A stretch of 64,000 nucleotides of DNA from Rhabdophis nuchalis. Its lineage: Eukaryota; Chordata; Lepidosauria; Squamata; Natricidae. A program made the position numbers and the translations under genes. Below are positions 23,105 through 34,627 of the stretch, piece by piece. The first letter of the stretch is position 1; every line of letters begins with the position of its first letter. The notes under the pieces are model-generated. The model was not told the DNA's origin. It did not search any database and saw only the letters and a list, made by a program, of their open reading frames with translations. The stretch is from NCBI GenBank assembly GCA_039707465.1, contig CM077644.1:195707962-195771961 (forward strand), in the 5' to 3' direction.

Positions 23105-23240
23105 ATATAGCAATAGCACTTAGACTTATATAGCTATTCACAGTGCATTACAGCCCTGTCTGAAGAGTTCACAATTTATTGCCCTCAACAATCTGGGTCC
23201 ACATTTTATCCAGATGGAAGACTGAGTCAACCTTCGACTA
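23105..23240 (-). repeat. SINE type B, antisense, truncated
   Basis: Atagcaatagcacttagact, ttgccctcaacaatctgggt and ctgagtcaacctt match 2263-2488. The head is missing. Confidence 0.6.
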
Positions 23241-23587
23241 AAAGGCAAAAGTCGAAGTGGTTTGGTGAAAGAAAAACACTGAATTCCACTATCAGAAAAA
23301 CATGATGGTGACAGTATCTTAGTTTAGGCCTGTTTGCCTGCCACTAGACAAATATAGCTTGCTGTAATTGATGAAAGTATGATTTCTGAATTGTCCCAGC
23401 TAATTCTACAAGAAAATGTTTTGAACTGAAGCACAAGAGAAAATGGGTCATGTAGGAAGAAAATAGTCTAGTCATAACAATCAAAGCATGATTAAAGCAA
23501 AAAAAAGTTAATGCTTTGGAGTAGGCAAGACAAAGTCTTGATCTTAACCCTGTAAGAATGTAGTGGGAGGACTTGAAGCAGATAGTT

Positions 23588-23940
23588 CATGCGACACCCA
23601 GGGGAAGAGCCTTCTCTGTGGTGGGCCCAGCCCTTTGGAACGACCTATCCCCCCGAATTACGCACCATCACCGACCTCCGCCTCTTCCGCCAATGTCTAA
23701 AGACATACCTATTCCAACAAGCCGGCCAGCCTAACCTCCCATGGGGACTTTTAGACAGTTTTAAATCGGGTATTTTAAAATTGGGTTTTTAGCATAGGAT
23801 AAGATGGTTTAATTTATATTTTAAATTGTGTATTTATTTTGTATTCTGTATGTTTTTTTAAATTTCCTGTGCGCCGCCCTGGGTCCTCTGCGGAGGAGGG
23901 CGGGATATAAATGTAAATAAAATAAAAAATAAAAATAAAT
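23588..23940 (+). mobile_element. L2 LINE 3' fragment
   Basis: 5'-truncated sense copy. It starts in the codons for [10 protein letters not shown] (out of frame) and runs through cgaattacgcaccatcaccg to the 3' end gggcgggatataaatgtaaa plus an A-rich tail. Confidence 0.85.
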
Positions 23941-24487
23941 AAATGCAAACAAAAAAGGGAAATGTAAACTCCCCCCCATCTCTTGGAAGCAGTCCTACAA
24001 GGAGGAAAGGGCTAAAATTCCTCCAAGAAGGATTCATTACTTCTTAAAAAATTTAACTGCAGTTATTGCTATCCAAGGAGATCATATCAGTTATTGAAGA
24101 AAGATTCACATACATTTTCCAGAGATAAACAGGTAGTTTTGGATGATTTTGTTCATTGATTAATTGAACAAGTACAATATTTTTGACTCATTTATTTAAT
24201 TGGGTTCTCTTTATCTAGTTTTAACACTTGTGTGAAGAACAGTTCATGCTTTAGGCCATATTGTGAATTCAAACACATTCACAAATTTTTAAGCACCACT
24301 GTACTGTATGCTGATTATTCATGATCTTTTTGGTGTTTTGTTTTTGTTTTATTATTAATTGCCAGCCTTTTAGAATCATCAGGAGTATGATGTAAATGGT
24401 ATAAATAAATAAATAAATGCTGCATCTTGAGGATTTTAAAGGATAGCACAGTTTGTCTTTTTGCAAAGGAGTTCTATATATGTGGAT
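23941..24487. other. No feature recognised
   Basis: AT-rich intergenic DNA between L2 and hAT elements. A short ataaataaataaat stretch near 24404 may be a decayed LINE tail. Confidence 0.45.
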
Positions 24488-24806
24488 CAGTGGTGCGATT
24501 CAAAATTCTTTATTACTGGTTCTGTGAGAGTGGCTTGGTGGGTGTGGTTTGGTGGGTGTAGCAGGGGAAGGATACTGTAAAATCTCCATTCCTGCCCACT
24601 CCAGGAGAAAGAATACTGTATTTTTAAAAAAAATCATATTTATATCCCGCCCTTCTCCACGAAGGACCCAGCGAGGCGCACAGGAGTTTATAAAACATAC
24701 AAAACGATAAATACAAAATTTAAAAAACATATTAAATTACAATCCTATGCTAAAACCAAATTAAAATCCCCACTTTAAAACTATCTAAAATAGCCCCGAC
24801 GGGAGG

Positions 24807-25745
24807 TTAGGCTAGGCCGGCTTGCTGAAAAAGATGTGTCTTTAGACACTGGCGAAAGAGGCGGAGGTCCGAGATGGTACGCAATTCAGGGGGTAGGTCA
24901 TTCCAAAGGGCAGGGCCCGCCACAGAGAAGGCTCTTCTCCTGGGTGTCGCCGGTCGGCATTGCCCGGCCGACGGCACCCTGAGAAGGCCCTCTCTGTGGG
25001 AGCGGATCGGGCGAAGGGATGTATGGGGCAGGAGATGGTCTCGCATATAACTAGGCCCCGAGCCATGGAGCGCTTTAAAGATGGTCGTCAGGACCTTGAA
25101 GCGCACCCGAAAGGCCAGAGGAAGCCAGTGCAGCTCGGGCAGGATGGGTGTTATATGGGAGCATCTAGAGGCTCCCGTAATCACCGGCGCGGCTGCATTC
25201 TGGACTAACTGTAGCTTTCGAGTGCACCTCAAGGGAAGCCCCATGTAGAGAGCATTACAGTAGTCGAGTCGGGATGTCACGAGAGCTTGAGTGACTGTGC
25301 GAAGGGCAGCCCGGTCCAGTAAGGGGCGCAATTGGCGCATCAGGCGTACCTGATGAAACGCCCCCCTGGCCACGGCCACCACATGGTCCTCCATGGACAG
25401 CCGGGAATCCAGGAGGACACCCAAATTGCGCGCCCTCTCCACAGGGGCAGGTGTTTCGCCCACAATGGCCAGAGTTGGAGTAATCTGGCTGAACCGGGGT
25501 GCCGGAAACCACAGCCACTCAGTCTTGGACGGGTTGAGCTTGAGTTTGTTATTACCCATCCAGATCCTTACGGCCTCCAAACACCAGGACAGCACCTTGG
25601 CGGCATCGTTGGGGTGGTCTGGGGTGGATATGTACAGCTGGGTGTCATCAGCATACAGATGGTATCCCACCCTAAAACCACGGATGATCTCGCCCAGCGG
25701 CTTCATATATGTGTTGAACAGGAGGGGAGAGAGGACCGACCCCTG
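24807..25745 (-). pseudogene. L2 reverse transcriptase, C-terminal part
   Basis: One open frame of about 315 codons holds [19 protein letters not shown], the catalytic [10 protein letters not shown] motif, [10 protein letters not shown] and the L2 C-terminal domain ending [15 protein letters not shown]. The upstream RT motifs (PGHSTETAL, SAAFDTIDH, palm motif A) are missing. At about 25746 the sequence jumps from the EEIDYL codons straight to QGSVLSPL, compared with the intact order at 59340-59640. The RT cannot function. Confidence 0.9.
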
Positions 25746-25799
25746 ATAGATAATCAATTTCCTCCATGTGTCGCGGAAACCACCACACGCTCAACAACC

Positions 25800-27236
25800 T
25801 TCACTAAAAAGTGAAGGTTGGAGACCGGACGATAGTTCTCTAATAATTCTGGGTGCAGGGAAGACATCTTGAGGAGGGGCCTCACTACCGCCTCTTTCAA
25901 GACGGCATGCAAGTACCCCTCACTCAAGGAGGCATTGACAATCTCCTGGACCCAGCCTCATGTCGTCTCCCAGGATGCCAGTACAAGCCAGGAGTGACAC
26001 GGGTCCAATAAACATGTGGTCGCCTTAAGTCTTCTTGACAACCTGTCCATATCCTCGGTAGTAACACAGTCAAACTCCTCCCAGAATGGTGCCTCAAGAC
26101 CAGCCTTGGACAATCCCATTGAACCACTGTCGATGGAGAGTAGCTCATTCCGAATCCGAGTGATTTTGTCCTGCAGATAAATCCCAAATTCCTCTGCTCA
26201 TCCCTGCAGAGGGGCTTCCCGCGGCCTCTGGTGAAGGAGGGAGCGGGTCACCCCAAACAGGGTGGCAGGGCGGTTATCTGCGGATGCAATAAGGGTGGCG
26301 CAATACTCACGTTTGGCCACCCTTATCGCCACTAAGTAAGCCCTAATATGGGTTCTCACTAGTGTTCGGTCGGCTTCGGAGCGAGAGGTTCTCCATCTGC
26401 TCTCTAGCTCCTCGGTAAACCAAGGAGCCTGGGTGATTCGTCGCCGCAAGAGAGGCCGCAAGGGCGAGACTCGGTCCAAGGCCCCCATGGCTGCACTTAA
26501 CCATGCGGCCACTAGGTCCTCAGTCGAGTCGCAGGGCAGGTTTACAGGAATTGGCCCAAGCTCCCTCTGGAACCTTTCCGGGTCCATCAGGAGTCTGGGG
26601 CAGAACCATCTGGGAATCTCAGGTTCCGCCTCCCCGCGGTGAGGTGAGGTGATTGGAAAGTCTAGCCGGAGGAGAGCGTGATCTGTCCATGACAAGGGTG
26701 TGATGGCTAAGTCCCCTATTCCCATATCACTGCTCCACTGTCCTGAGATGAAGATTAGATCCAGGGTGTGTCCTCCCTCGTGAGTAGGTCCTAAAACTAC
26801 CTGGGTCAGATCCATGGCCGTCATGGAGGCCATGAATTCCCGAGCTGCTCCAGAGGCCTCGCCTACTGACGGCAAGTTAAAGTCCCCCATGACTACCAGT
26901 CTGGGGGTCTCAACCACCGCCTCGGCTATCACCTCAAGGAGCTCGGGCAGGGCTGTTGTTGCATAGCGAGGAGCCAGGTACACAACTAACACACCAAACT
27001 GCTCCCTAGGCCCCACCTCACGCAGAGAGATTCACACCCGGTCGTCTGAGGGATCGTGGTCTCCTTCGGCTCAAGACCTTCCTTAACCATAATCGCCACC
27101 CCCCACCCCTCCCTAGGGCCCTAGGCTGATGAAAGGCTCGGTAACCTGGTGGGCACATTTCTACGAGGGGCAAACCCCCCTCGTGGCCCAACCAGGTTTC
27201 CGTTATACCTACCAGGTCCGGGTCCCCCTCTGACAT
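25800..27236 (-). pseudogene. L2 endonuclease and pre-RT region
   Basis: Read right to left. 27236-27018 has DLVGITETWLG (the catalytic Glu of the AP-type endonuclease). 27016-26198 has VVMGDFNLPSVG, HTLDLIF and SWTDHALL (the usual SDH triad as TDH), then the linker with APWFTEELESRWR. 26190-25800 encodes a pre-RT segment (RPLLKMSSLHPELLENYRPV) in another frame. At least two frameshifts separate these pieces, so the protein is not made whole. Confidence 0.85.
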
Positions 27237-27811
27237 GGGACACCCCTCCTAGTCTGCCATGGGAGCGTGGGGAGTTGGAGCGCGTGACCGCCTGTGTCCA
27301 GCGGCCACGGTCTCCCAACCAATAATGCCTATTCCGCCTCCCACTGCCCCTGCCCCTCCCTAGGACCGGAATCGATGGGAAAAAAACTCAGTGGAAGCGA
27401 CCTCCCCTTCCCCTTCCTCCGTTACCCTACTTCCGCCGGCTGGCCCAATCGTTTGCCGCCCCCCCCCCCCTGTAAAATCTCCTTTCTCTCTCTCTCCACT
27501 CCAGGGGAAGGATACTGCAAAATCCTGATTTCGTCCCAATCAGCTGGGACTCTGAGGTAGAAAATAGATGGGGGCAGGGCCAATCAGGTGGTATTTACAG
27601 GTTCTCTGAACAACTCAAAATTTCCGCTACTGGTTCTCCAGAACTGGTCAGAACCTCTGCTGCGGATGGGATCAATCCCATAGCAAAAATGCAATGTCTG
27701 GTGCATGCTAGGAACAGCTAGCATCTCTTAGACACTCTACAAAATCTTCTAAAGATAATCCACAATTTTAATCTTTCCCATCTATGCTATTTTGTAGCAT
27801 TAGATACACTG

Positions 27812-27955
27812 CATGGTGGCACAGTGGTTAGAATGCAATATTGCAGGCTAATTATGCTGGCTGCTAGGAATTGGATCCTGACCAGCTCCAGGTTGACTCA
27901 GCATTCCATCTTTCTGAGTTCACTAAAATGAGGACTCAAATTGTTGGGGCCAAAC
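27812..27955 (+). repeat. SINE type B, sense
   Basis: Head ggtggcacagtggttagaat (A-box-like), then ctccaggttgactcagc, aaaatgaggactcaaattgt. The A/B-box order gives the orientation. A decayed 3' part may run to about 28060. Confidence 0.65.
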
Positions 27956-28814
27956 CCATGCCCAGTTTAGCGAATGGGAAAAAAGTCCTGATATGTCACG
28001 TGATGTTGCCATGACGATGCGAGTTTCACACACCTGGTCCAAGAGCTATTGCTATTGTAGAGTCATATTCCGTGATAAAAATAATAAATCAATTTTAGGA
28101 TTGTGTTGTTAGTTCTTTTTGTTGCTTTGACAAAGTCCATGTTTTTCTTAAATTAGTTTATTTTTATTTGTCAGGAAAATAATTGCATGCATAAAACAGA
28201 AATGGAAAGCTGCATGTTATACTGAGTCAGCCATTGGTCCATAAGAGCCAGCTCTGGCTACATTGCCTGTTGAGAGTTCTGGCTTTAAATATGAATTTTA
28301 TCGAGGTGGTCAGAGGCTAAACATGAATCTTACAGAGATTCTACCTCTGAGATAACACTTCTTAAGGTCACTAACAAGCCTTTTATAGAAAGCAACAGTG
28401 GATTCTAGGTGTTGTTTTCACCAAGATTATGGAAAAATGAATATATTCAGCCAAGCTTTTTATGTACTTTATTGTTGACAGCTTCTCCCTTTGTTCTTTT
28501 TGAACAAACAAATGTTCATCAAAGGCCATTGTTTTAATAGTTTTTTTAAAAAAAAACGAAGGAGAAATAATTTCCTAACATCTTTAAAAAAGTCTTCCTG
28601 GAAGAATTCTTCCACATCACATCTAACAGTCATTGTTTATTTATAGTCTGAAACCATAGAAACAGGAAGAGATCTTTATTACCAAATAGAAAGAAAGAAA
28701 TATAACTGCATATTTTGCCTTATGTTATCTTGGTTTCTAGCTAGTGTAGAGACTGGCTCTTTTTTTAAAAAGTGAATCTGAAGAATATAGTTTATCTGGA
28801 AGGAGAGGGAAATT
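27956..28814. other. No feature recognised
   Basis: AT-rich intergenic DNA without a supported feature. Confidence 0.45.
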
Positions 28815-29045
28815 GTTATCCTGAATTGTTCTCCTAAACTTACAACTGTTTAGTGACCTTTCAAAGTTACAGCAGCATTGGAAAAAAGTGACATATGACT
28901 GATTTTCACACTTACAGCCATTGCAGCATCCCCATGGTCATGTGATCAAAATTCGGGTGCTTAGCAACTGGCATGTATTTATGACAGTTGCACTCTCCTG
29001 ACTTCATGTGATCCCCATTTGTTACCTTTTCATTTCATTTCACTT
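28815..29045. repeat. Tigger-like MITE, partial
   Basis: Taaacttacaactgtttagtg, catccccatggtcatgtgatc and cttagcaactggcatgtattt match the inverse of 12720-13264. The right end is truncated, and a partial type C SINE (29105-29180, catgaagccagttgggtgac) follows. Confidence 0.6.
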
Positions 29046-29186
29046 TCCAACCAGCTTCCAAAAAGAAAAGTAAATGAGCAAATTCAGCTTTACTTAATGA
29101 CCGCATGAGTGATTTAACAACTGCCTTAAGCATGAAGCCAGTTGGGTGACTTCGGGCTACTCTCTCATTTGTTTTCCCCTCTGTAT

Positions 29187-29644
29187 TGTTGCAGAAAATC
29201 AGGAGACTCGGAGAACGAGATCGAGATAAGCCTTTTATTTTTGGCCAAAGGTCCGAGCAGAAATAAGTTTTGCTAACAACCGGACAAAGATCCATAGAAA
29301 AAGCAGATTCTTATATATCTTTCAAAGAGCAGTTTTGAACATGAAAATACTTAAACCATTTCTATTGGTTACCTTGAGGAACAAAGCTTGTAAGGAGTTG
29401 GGGTCTTTACTTCACCTTTTGTCTTAAGCCATACGTGTCTCTTAAGTGAACTTTAACTGAACCTTGTGGTTTTGTGAGAACTATTGAACTCTGTGGTTAG
29501 GCACTTACTTTCCTGTTCTTTTGCAAGGAGCAACGGTCTATGTCACCTTTTAATATAGAAGTAAAAGGGTCCCTAAGAGGCTGTCTAGCCTGCCCCAGTA
29601 GGTTTCATGGTGGATGTCCAATTCTCACTTTACGTCCTGCCTTA
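29187..29644 (-). mobile_element. Solo LTR candidate (endogenous retrovirus), antisense
   Basis: Flanked by 4-bp direct repeats gtat (29183-29186 and 29645-29648). On the minus strand there is a TATATAAG box at about 29317-29309 and an AATAAA signal at 29239-29234, about 75 bp apart, followed by a 46-bp end closing in ctgcaaca. This is the U3-R-U5 layout. The 5' terminus reads TA rather than TG, one base from canonical. No internal retroviral genes are present, so it is a solo LTR if real. Confidence 0.55.
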
Positions 29645-29675
29645 GTATGAAGAAGGCAATTATATGGATTGGTTT

Positions 29676-29950
29676 CAGAGGTGGTGTTCAGCAGGTTCTG
29701 ACCAGTTCTGGAGAACCGGTAGTGGAAATTTTGAGTAGTTCAGCGAACAGGTAAATACCACCTCTGACTGGCCCCACCCCCATCCCACCTGATTGGGAGG
29801 AAATGGGGATTTTGCAGTATCCTTCCCTTGGAGTGAGGTGGGAATGGAGATTTTACAGTATCCTTCCCTTGCCACGCCCACCAAGCCATGCCATGCCCAC
29901 CAAGTCACACCCACAGAACCAGTAGTAAAAAGTTTTGAATTCTACCACTG
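29676..29950. mobile_element. hAT MITE, inverse copy of the 24488 family
   Basis: Begins cagaggtggtgttcagcagg and ends ttttgaattctaccactg. The interior has gtatccttcccttgg twice and gccacgcccaccaag. No clear target duplication. Confidence 0.6.
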
Positions 29951-30919
29951 GCTGATCTGTATATAGATAATAAAAAGCACAATCAGCAAGATGAAATAAA
30001 ATACAGTTTATAGTGTTTCATTTAGCCACCAGTTCTTGCTAATCAAACAGCCTCTAAAGTAAAAGTTTCTTGTTATTTCATAGTTGATTGACAGACAGGT
30101 GGTAATGTAGGGCATGTCTAGATGTTTCAAAATTCAAGTATTTTTTTCTTCAACTTAAAGATGCATACATTTATAATTTCCAAAGATCTCAATGAAGTTT
30201 ACAAAAGATATAGATAAATATCAGCTTCTCTTAATTTTTTTAAATAACAGGTTCTACCAATGTGATACGTATGGCTGAGAACGATGCTAGCAGATATGTA
30301 AGTTCACGCTAGGGTCACTCTTGCCAGTGAAGTCAAAAGGGGAGGGGTAAAGATAGGAGCAATCTACAACTGGAATGACAGCAAGTGAGTAATAGCAGAT
30401 AAGAAGGGAAGACAACCCTCTTAGAAGTAATTCCAAAATCAAACCTAGAAAATGTCAATACCAAACAATCTGCACTGTTGCCAAGAAAATCGTATAGCAC
30501 AGCACAGTATAAATATTTAGACAAATTTGAGTATGAGATAAATTGTGGCTGCTCTGAAAATGTTACTGCTTCTGGGACAAAACCATGTGGCCAAGGGGTG
30601 GTTTGCTCATCTTTCCTTGCCTGCTCTCCTTCCCCAGTGTTTCTGAAGTTCTGGAGATCTGCAGTAAAAAAGTAAGGGAATTGGAGGTGGGATGGTGTGT
30701 AACGCAATGGGGTTGGGAAGCAGGCTGAAAACCCGTGGGGACCAAGTGGGGTAGGATGGTGTGGGGGAGGTAAGCATTAGGTAGATAGGGGTCATTATGA
30801 CATCGTGGGGGTTGGTCATAAAGGTTAATCCACCAAAATTGTGTTAATGTAACTGTGGGGATGTTACAGCAGCCATAACTTTGAAACCAGCTCATAAACA
30901 TCTTTATTTTAGACAGGCT
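29951..30919. other. No feature recognised
   Basis: Intergenic DNA. A G-rich stretch at 30590-30860 has no recognisable coding or repeat identity. Confidence 0.4.
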
Positions 30920-30979
30920 CTTTTTTTGTAACTTTGAACAGTTGCTGGGCAACCGGTCATTAGTCAAGGACTACCTGTA
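30920..30979. repeat. Tigger-like MITE terminus
   Basis: Only the right end remains: gtcattagtcaaggactacctg followed by TA. Confidence 0.55.
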
Positions 30980-31077
30980 TTTTAAATCAGATGGCTACAT
31001 GATATTTAGAGCATGAAGCTAAGGAAAGAATAGAGTGGCAATGATATTTAAAATATGCTGAAAAACTGTGGGGACCT

Positions 31078-31200
31078 CTTATTTTGAAAAAAGTTTTATT
31101 GGTTTTTATAAATTTTATACAAATAGGGTAAAGGGTATGGTGTGAAAAAGACATTTTGAAAACTTTCACGCCAAAGTCGTCGACTCCTTCCGAGACTTCA
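31078..31200 (-). repeat. L1 3'-UTR end, antisense
   Basis: Begins with an antisense A-rich tail (gaaaaaagttttattggttt) and continues aattttatacaaatagggt, as in other antisense L1 ends here. The stretch after 31200 (to 31560) has no supported feature. Confidence 0.5.
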
Positions 31201-31562
31201 TAACAAAATATAGATAATACATTTAACTTTCATTTGTACTACAAAGTGGAGAGAAATGCAAATATGTCGTTGTAAAAAACTATGCTAGCAAACATGTATA
31301 AACATCCAAACAATTATTATATTGTATTGAAATTAAGTCACTTTTGAGATCTAAGTCTTTTGGCAATTGTATCTTCTTCTCCCTGTCCCCCAGTGGGCGG
31401 GGCCGCGGCACCCTCTGCTCCCCCATTTTCATCCTCCAGGATTGAGGAGTGTTTTTTAAATGATTACAATCATAGTTTTGTTAGAGAAGTGTTTGCCCAT
31501 ATGACCGAGGAAATGATGGAACAGACTGAATAATTCTGTGGCAAATTGCAATGACTACTGAA

Positions 31563-31889
31563 GGGATGTGGTGGCTCAGTGGCTAAGAGGCTGAGCTTGT
31601 TGATCAGAAAGGTCAGCTGTTCGGTGGTTCAAATTCCTAGCACTGCATAATGGAATGAACTCCCGTTACTTGTCCCAGCTTCTGCCAACCTAGCATTTCG
31701 AAAGCATGTAAAAATGCAAGTAAAAAATAGGAACCGTCTTTGGTGGGAAGGTAACAGCATTCTTGCACCATTGGAGTTTAGTCATGCCCGCTACATGACC
31801 ACGGAGACCTCTTTGGACAGCACTGGCTCTTCAGCTTTGAAACAGAGATAATAATAATAATAATGATAATAATGATAATGATAATAATG

Positions 31890-31940
<51 letters not shown>

Positions 31941-32430
31941 TTAATTTGTAGACCACTCCCTCTCCCCGAAGTCACTCGGAGCGGTGCACAGGGGAATTAA
32001 AAAACATACAAACATAAATACATCATAAATATATATAAAATCAGATTAAACAATTTATCCCTGCGCTAAAAACCCAGAATACTAAAAACTAAACCCCTTA
32101 AGAACCCAATTAAAACAATAAGCAGATGACTAACCTAGGCCGGCCAAGCAGAAAAAGTGCGTTTTTAATTTTTGACGGAAGGAGCGGAGGTCCGTAGTTG
32201 TTCTAATTTCGGGGGGCAGGTCATTCCAGAGGGTCGGGCCCGCCACAGAGAAGGGCCTTCCCCTGGGCGCCGCCCACTGGCATAGCCTAGTGGACGGCAC
32301 CCGGAGAAGTCCCTCTCTGTGGGAGCGAATCGGCCGCAGGGATGTATGGGCACCATACATGATGAGCACCACCCCCTAGAGTCAAGAACTACTAGCACAC
32401 TTAGTGCAAGAGGAACCTTTACCTACTGAA
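31563..32430 (+). repeat. tRNA-derived SINE (type A) split by an L2 tail
   Basis: The head gggatgtggtggctcagtgg gives a tRNA A-box (tggctcagtggctaagagg) and a B-box-like ggttcaaattcct. The body runs to gaaacagagat (31849), is interrupted by the L2 fragment, and resumes at gatgagcaccacccccta (32361), ending ggaacctttacct. The continuous copy at 33779 confirms the junction. Confidence 0.85.
31848..32350 (-). mobile_element. L2 3' fragment with (TAA)n tail, antisense
   Basis: The (taa)n run at 31848-31937 is the reversed 3' tail. It is followed by ctccccgaagtcactcggag (L2 3' end) and C-terminal codons, 5'-truncated at 32350. The insertion is inside a SINE. At the 5' junction, atgtatgg-gca-ccatacat (32342-32360) is a snap-back palindrome. 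Confidence 0.85.
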
Positions 32431-33778
32431 TGCAGCATCAAGAGAGCACATAGCATTATGATTATGTGTTTGGGATGCAAAAGGTACAGAAATTTGCATG
32501 ACATAAACACATAATATAGGGCACAAATCAATAGAGTTTTGGAAGATAATACTTAAGTTTATTGCTACTATGTGTTTCAGGCAACATAACATGACTTTAC
32601 ACCTGGCTATATGGGTTGGATGAGATTTGAGCCAAATGGATTACATATTAGGAAACAGAAAGTTGAGAAGTGCAATTCAATCAGCCAAATCACTTCCAGA
32701 GGCAGATTGTGGTGCAAAGTGAGTTAATCTAACAAGATAAAAACTGTAAGCGTGCCAGCGTGTAAGCGTGTAATATGGAGGACATAAAACCAGAATAAGA
32801 TCTATATTATCCTACTAAAAAACAACAACAACAAAGCCTTGGGCAACAAACTATACAGCAACTCAATGCATTCTTCCAATATTAAAAAAAAAGTGCAAAG
32901 GGTATCTGAATAAAGAAATTCAACACAGAAGAAAGTAAATGAAATGTTTTGAAGAAAATCAGCAAAAACCACAGCTAGCACACATAAAAAGAGGAAGGGC
33001 TTGGTTTGCAATATTGTGTCTGGCATCTTATCCATTTTGACCTTGCACTGTACATACTGCTGGCGGAGGCATGCTTTGATCCAGATCTGAGCCTACAGAT
33101 GAATAGCACGGGGTTCCTTATTCCAACCATAATTAGATTTGGGATAGCACATGTAAGGGATGGAAGCTTCACAAGTAGAAAACGCAAGTATCAGGCAGAA
33201 TATGATGTGGATTTTGTACTTATATTTCTTTTTTTCCTTTTTTGTGGCAACAGGAGGAAAAAAATGATTACCAGAACTTTTATGCAGCGTGTTTCATTAT
33301 TGCCTCAAATGACTGGAAAATCCTATGTGTTGCAAAAGATCACAATGAGGTCTTCTACAGGGTTCTCCAGTCAGAAATACTCTAGGTATTTTGAAGTATC
33401 TTCTTCTTTCCATCCTATGTCACCGCTTCAGGTATCAAAGTTACCTGGTTCTTGCTCTTCAAGTGGCCTCAGTCGTTGTAAAGTGATGTAGTAGTAGTAA
33501 GTAGTGTGTTTCGAAGTATAAATCTGCAAATAGGGTTACCCTGGTCAGGGATGATTGACTTTCAGTATTTTTTGTTAAGGATAATAAATGGAAAGAATAA
33601 AACCCAATACAAGTTATTCAAAATACAAAGAGAAACATGCAATAGAGAGGGGGAAAGTGTGAGAAATTTAAAAAAAACCCACAGGAAAGAACAGGAAAGA
33701 ACAAAAAAGAGAATTTCTCCTTTTCATCCCAACAAGTAAAAACAATTTTAATAGCTTTAAACCTTTTCTAAATACAAA
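32431..33778. other. No feature recognised; long open frame of unknown meaning
   Basis: Unique-looking DNA. A 161-codon plus-strand frame (33006-33491) begins in good context but has poly-phenylalanine and serine-rich stretches and matches nothing I know. I do not call it a gene. Confidence 0.4.
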
Positions 33779-34123
33779 AGGGATGAGGTGACTCAGTGGC
33801 TAAGAGGCTGAGCTTGTGGCTAAGAGGCTGAGCTCAGAAGGTCGGCAGTTCAGCGGTTCAAATTCCTAGCACTGCATAATGGAATGAACTCCCATTACTT
33901 GTCCCAGCTTCTGCCAACCTAGCAGTTCGAAAGCAAGTAGAAAAATAGATACCACTGTGGTGGGAAGGTAACAGTGCTCCATGCGCCTTGGGCATTCAGT
34001 CATACCGACCACATGACCATGGAGACGTCTTCAGACAGTGCTGGCTCTTCAGCTTAGAAACAGAGATGAGCACCGCCCCCCAGAGCGACTAGCACGCATG
34101 TGGGGGAACTTTTATCGTTACCT
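33779..34123 (+). repeat. tRNA-derived SINE (type A), full-length
   Basis: Gggatgaggtgactcagtgg head with B-box ggttcaaattcct. The body runs through gcttctgccaacctagcagt, catgaccatggagacgtctt and gatgagcaccgcccccc. A 19-bp segment of the head (gtggctaagaggctgagct) is tandemly duplicated in this copy. Confidence 0.85.
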
Positions 34124-34513
34124 ATTTCTAAATATTAAATAATTTGTCTTTTTCCTGTAGTTCATCTCTTAATTTAAAAGACAGAATTTGAATGCCTCGT
34201 CAATTATTTTTAGAACTATTCTTTACTCCCTCAAAGAAAGTCTCAGAGGTGGTTTATGTTCATCTGTACTTCAAGGCAAAAGCTTTTCAAAGCCTTAGAA
34301 AAATCTCTTTTGTACTCCAGAGTGTAAAATTTATCCTTTTGCCTATCCTCCTTATAAAGTCTTTCAAAATCTTAATAGGACTCTTTTCTGGTCATGGATG
34401 ATTAAAGACAGCTAGAAGACACCTAATTGAATGACTGCTGAAAAATAGGTGCTTTGTTTCTGTGTGATATGGGCCAAGACTCACTTTTCTGGTTGCCTAA
34501 AGTGCATAGAGAA
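34124..34513. other. No feature recognised
   Basis: AT-rich intergenic DNA, nothing supported. Confidence 0.45.
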
Positions 34514-34627
34514 CAGTGTTTCTCAACCTTGGGAACGTTAGGATGTGTGAAGGGCATAGGCCTCAAGCTGGTTGGGGAATTCTGGAAGTCCACACATCTT
34601 AAAGTTCCCAAGGTTCAGAAGTATTGG
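34514..34627. mobile_element. hAT MITE, decayed relative of 4993-5120
   Basis: Left cagtgtttctcaaccttggg and right cccaaggttcagaagtattg are complements. The loop side has ggttggggaattctggaagt. Flanks atagagaa and aatagaaa are only roughly alike. Confidence 0.65.

Larger units (their letters stand above)
24618..27470 (-). mobile_element. L2 LINE, nearly full length, antisense
   Basis: The element runs right to left: GC-rich 5' leader (27250-27470), endonuclease, linker, reverse transcriptase, 3' end (gggcgggatataaata-type) and a short A-rich tail at 24618-24650. Its flanks carry a direct repeat of about 42 bp (24576-24617 and 27471-27517), which should be the target duplication because the parent MITE has this segment once. 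An internal deletion of about 280 bp removes the first half of the RT (see 24807-25745). Confidence 0.85.
24488..27660. mobile_element. hAT MITE split by an L2 insertion
   Basis: The left part (24488-24617) begins cagtggtgcgattcaaaa; the right part (27471-27660) ends gtcagaacctctg. Flanks atgtggat (24480-24487) and ctgcggat (27661-27668) agree at 6 of 8 bases. An uninterrupted relative lies in inverse orientation at 29676-29950. It shows that ctgtaaaatctccattcc and ggaaggatactgcaaaat should be adjacent within the MITE. Confidence 0.7.

Noticed and set aside
31563..31650. tRNA-like boxes A and B.
   Set aside because: Part of a SINE (also at 33779); no folded tRNA with an acceptor stem.
31778..31975. 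Poly-isoleucine frame.
   Set aside because: Read-through of (taa)n, the L2 tail.
33006..33491. 161-codon open frame as a novel gene.
   Set aside because: Poly-Phe and Ser-rich with no family likeness; no splice or promoter support.
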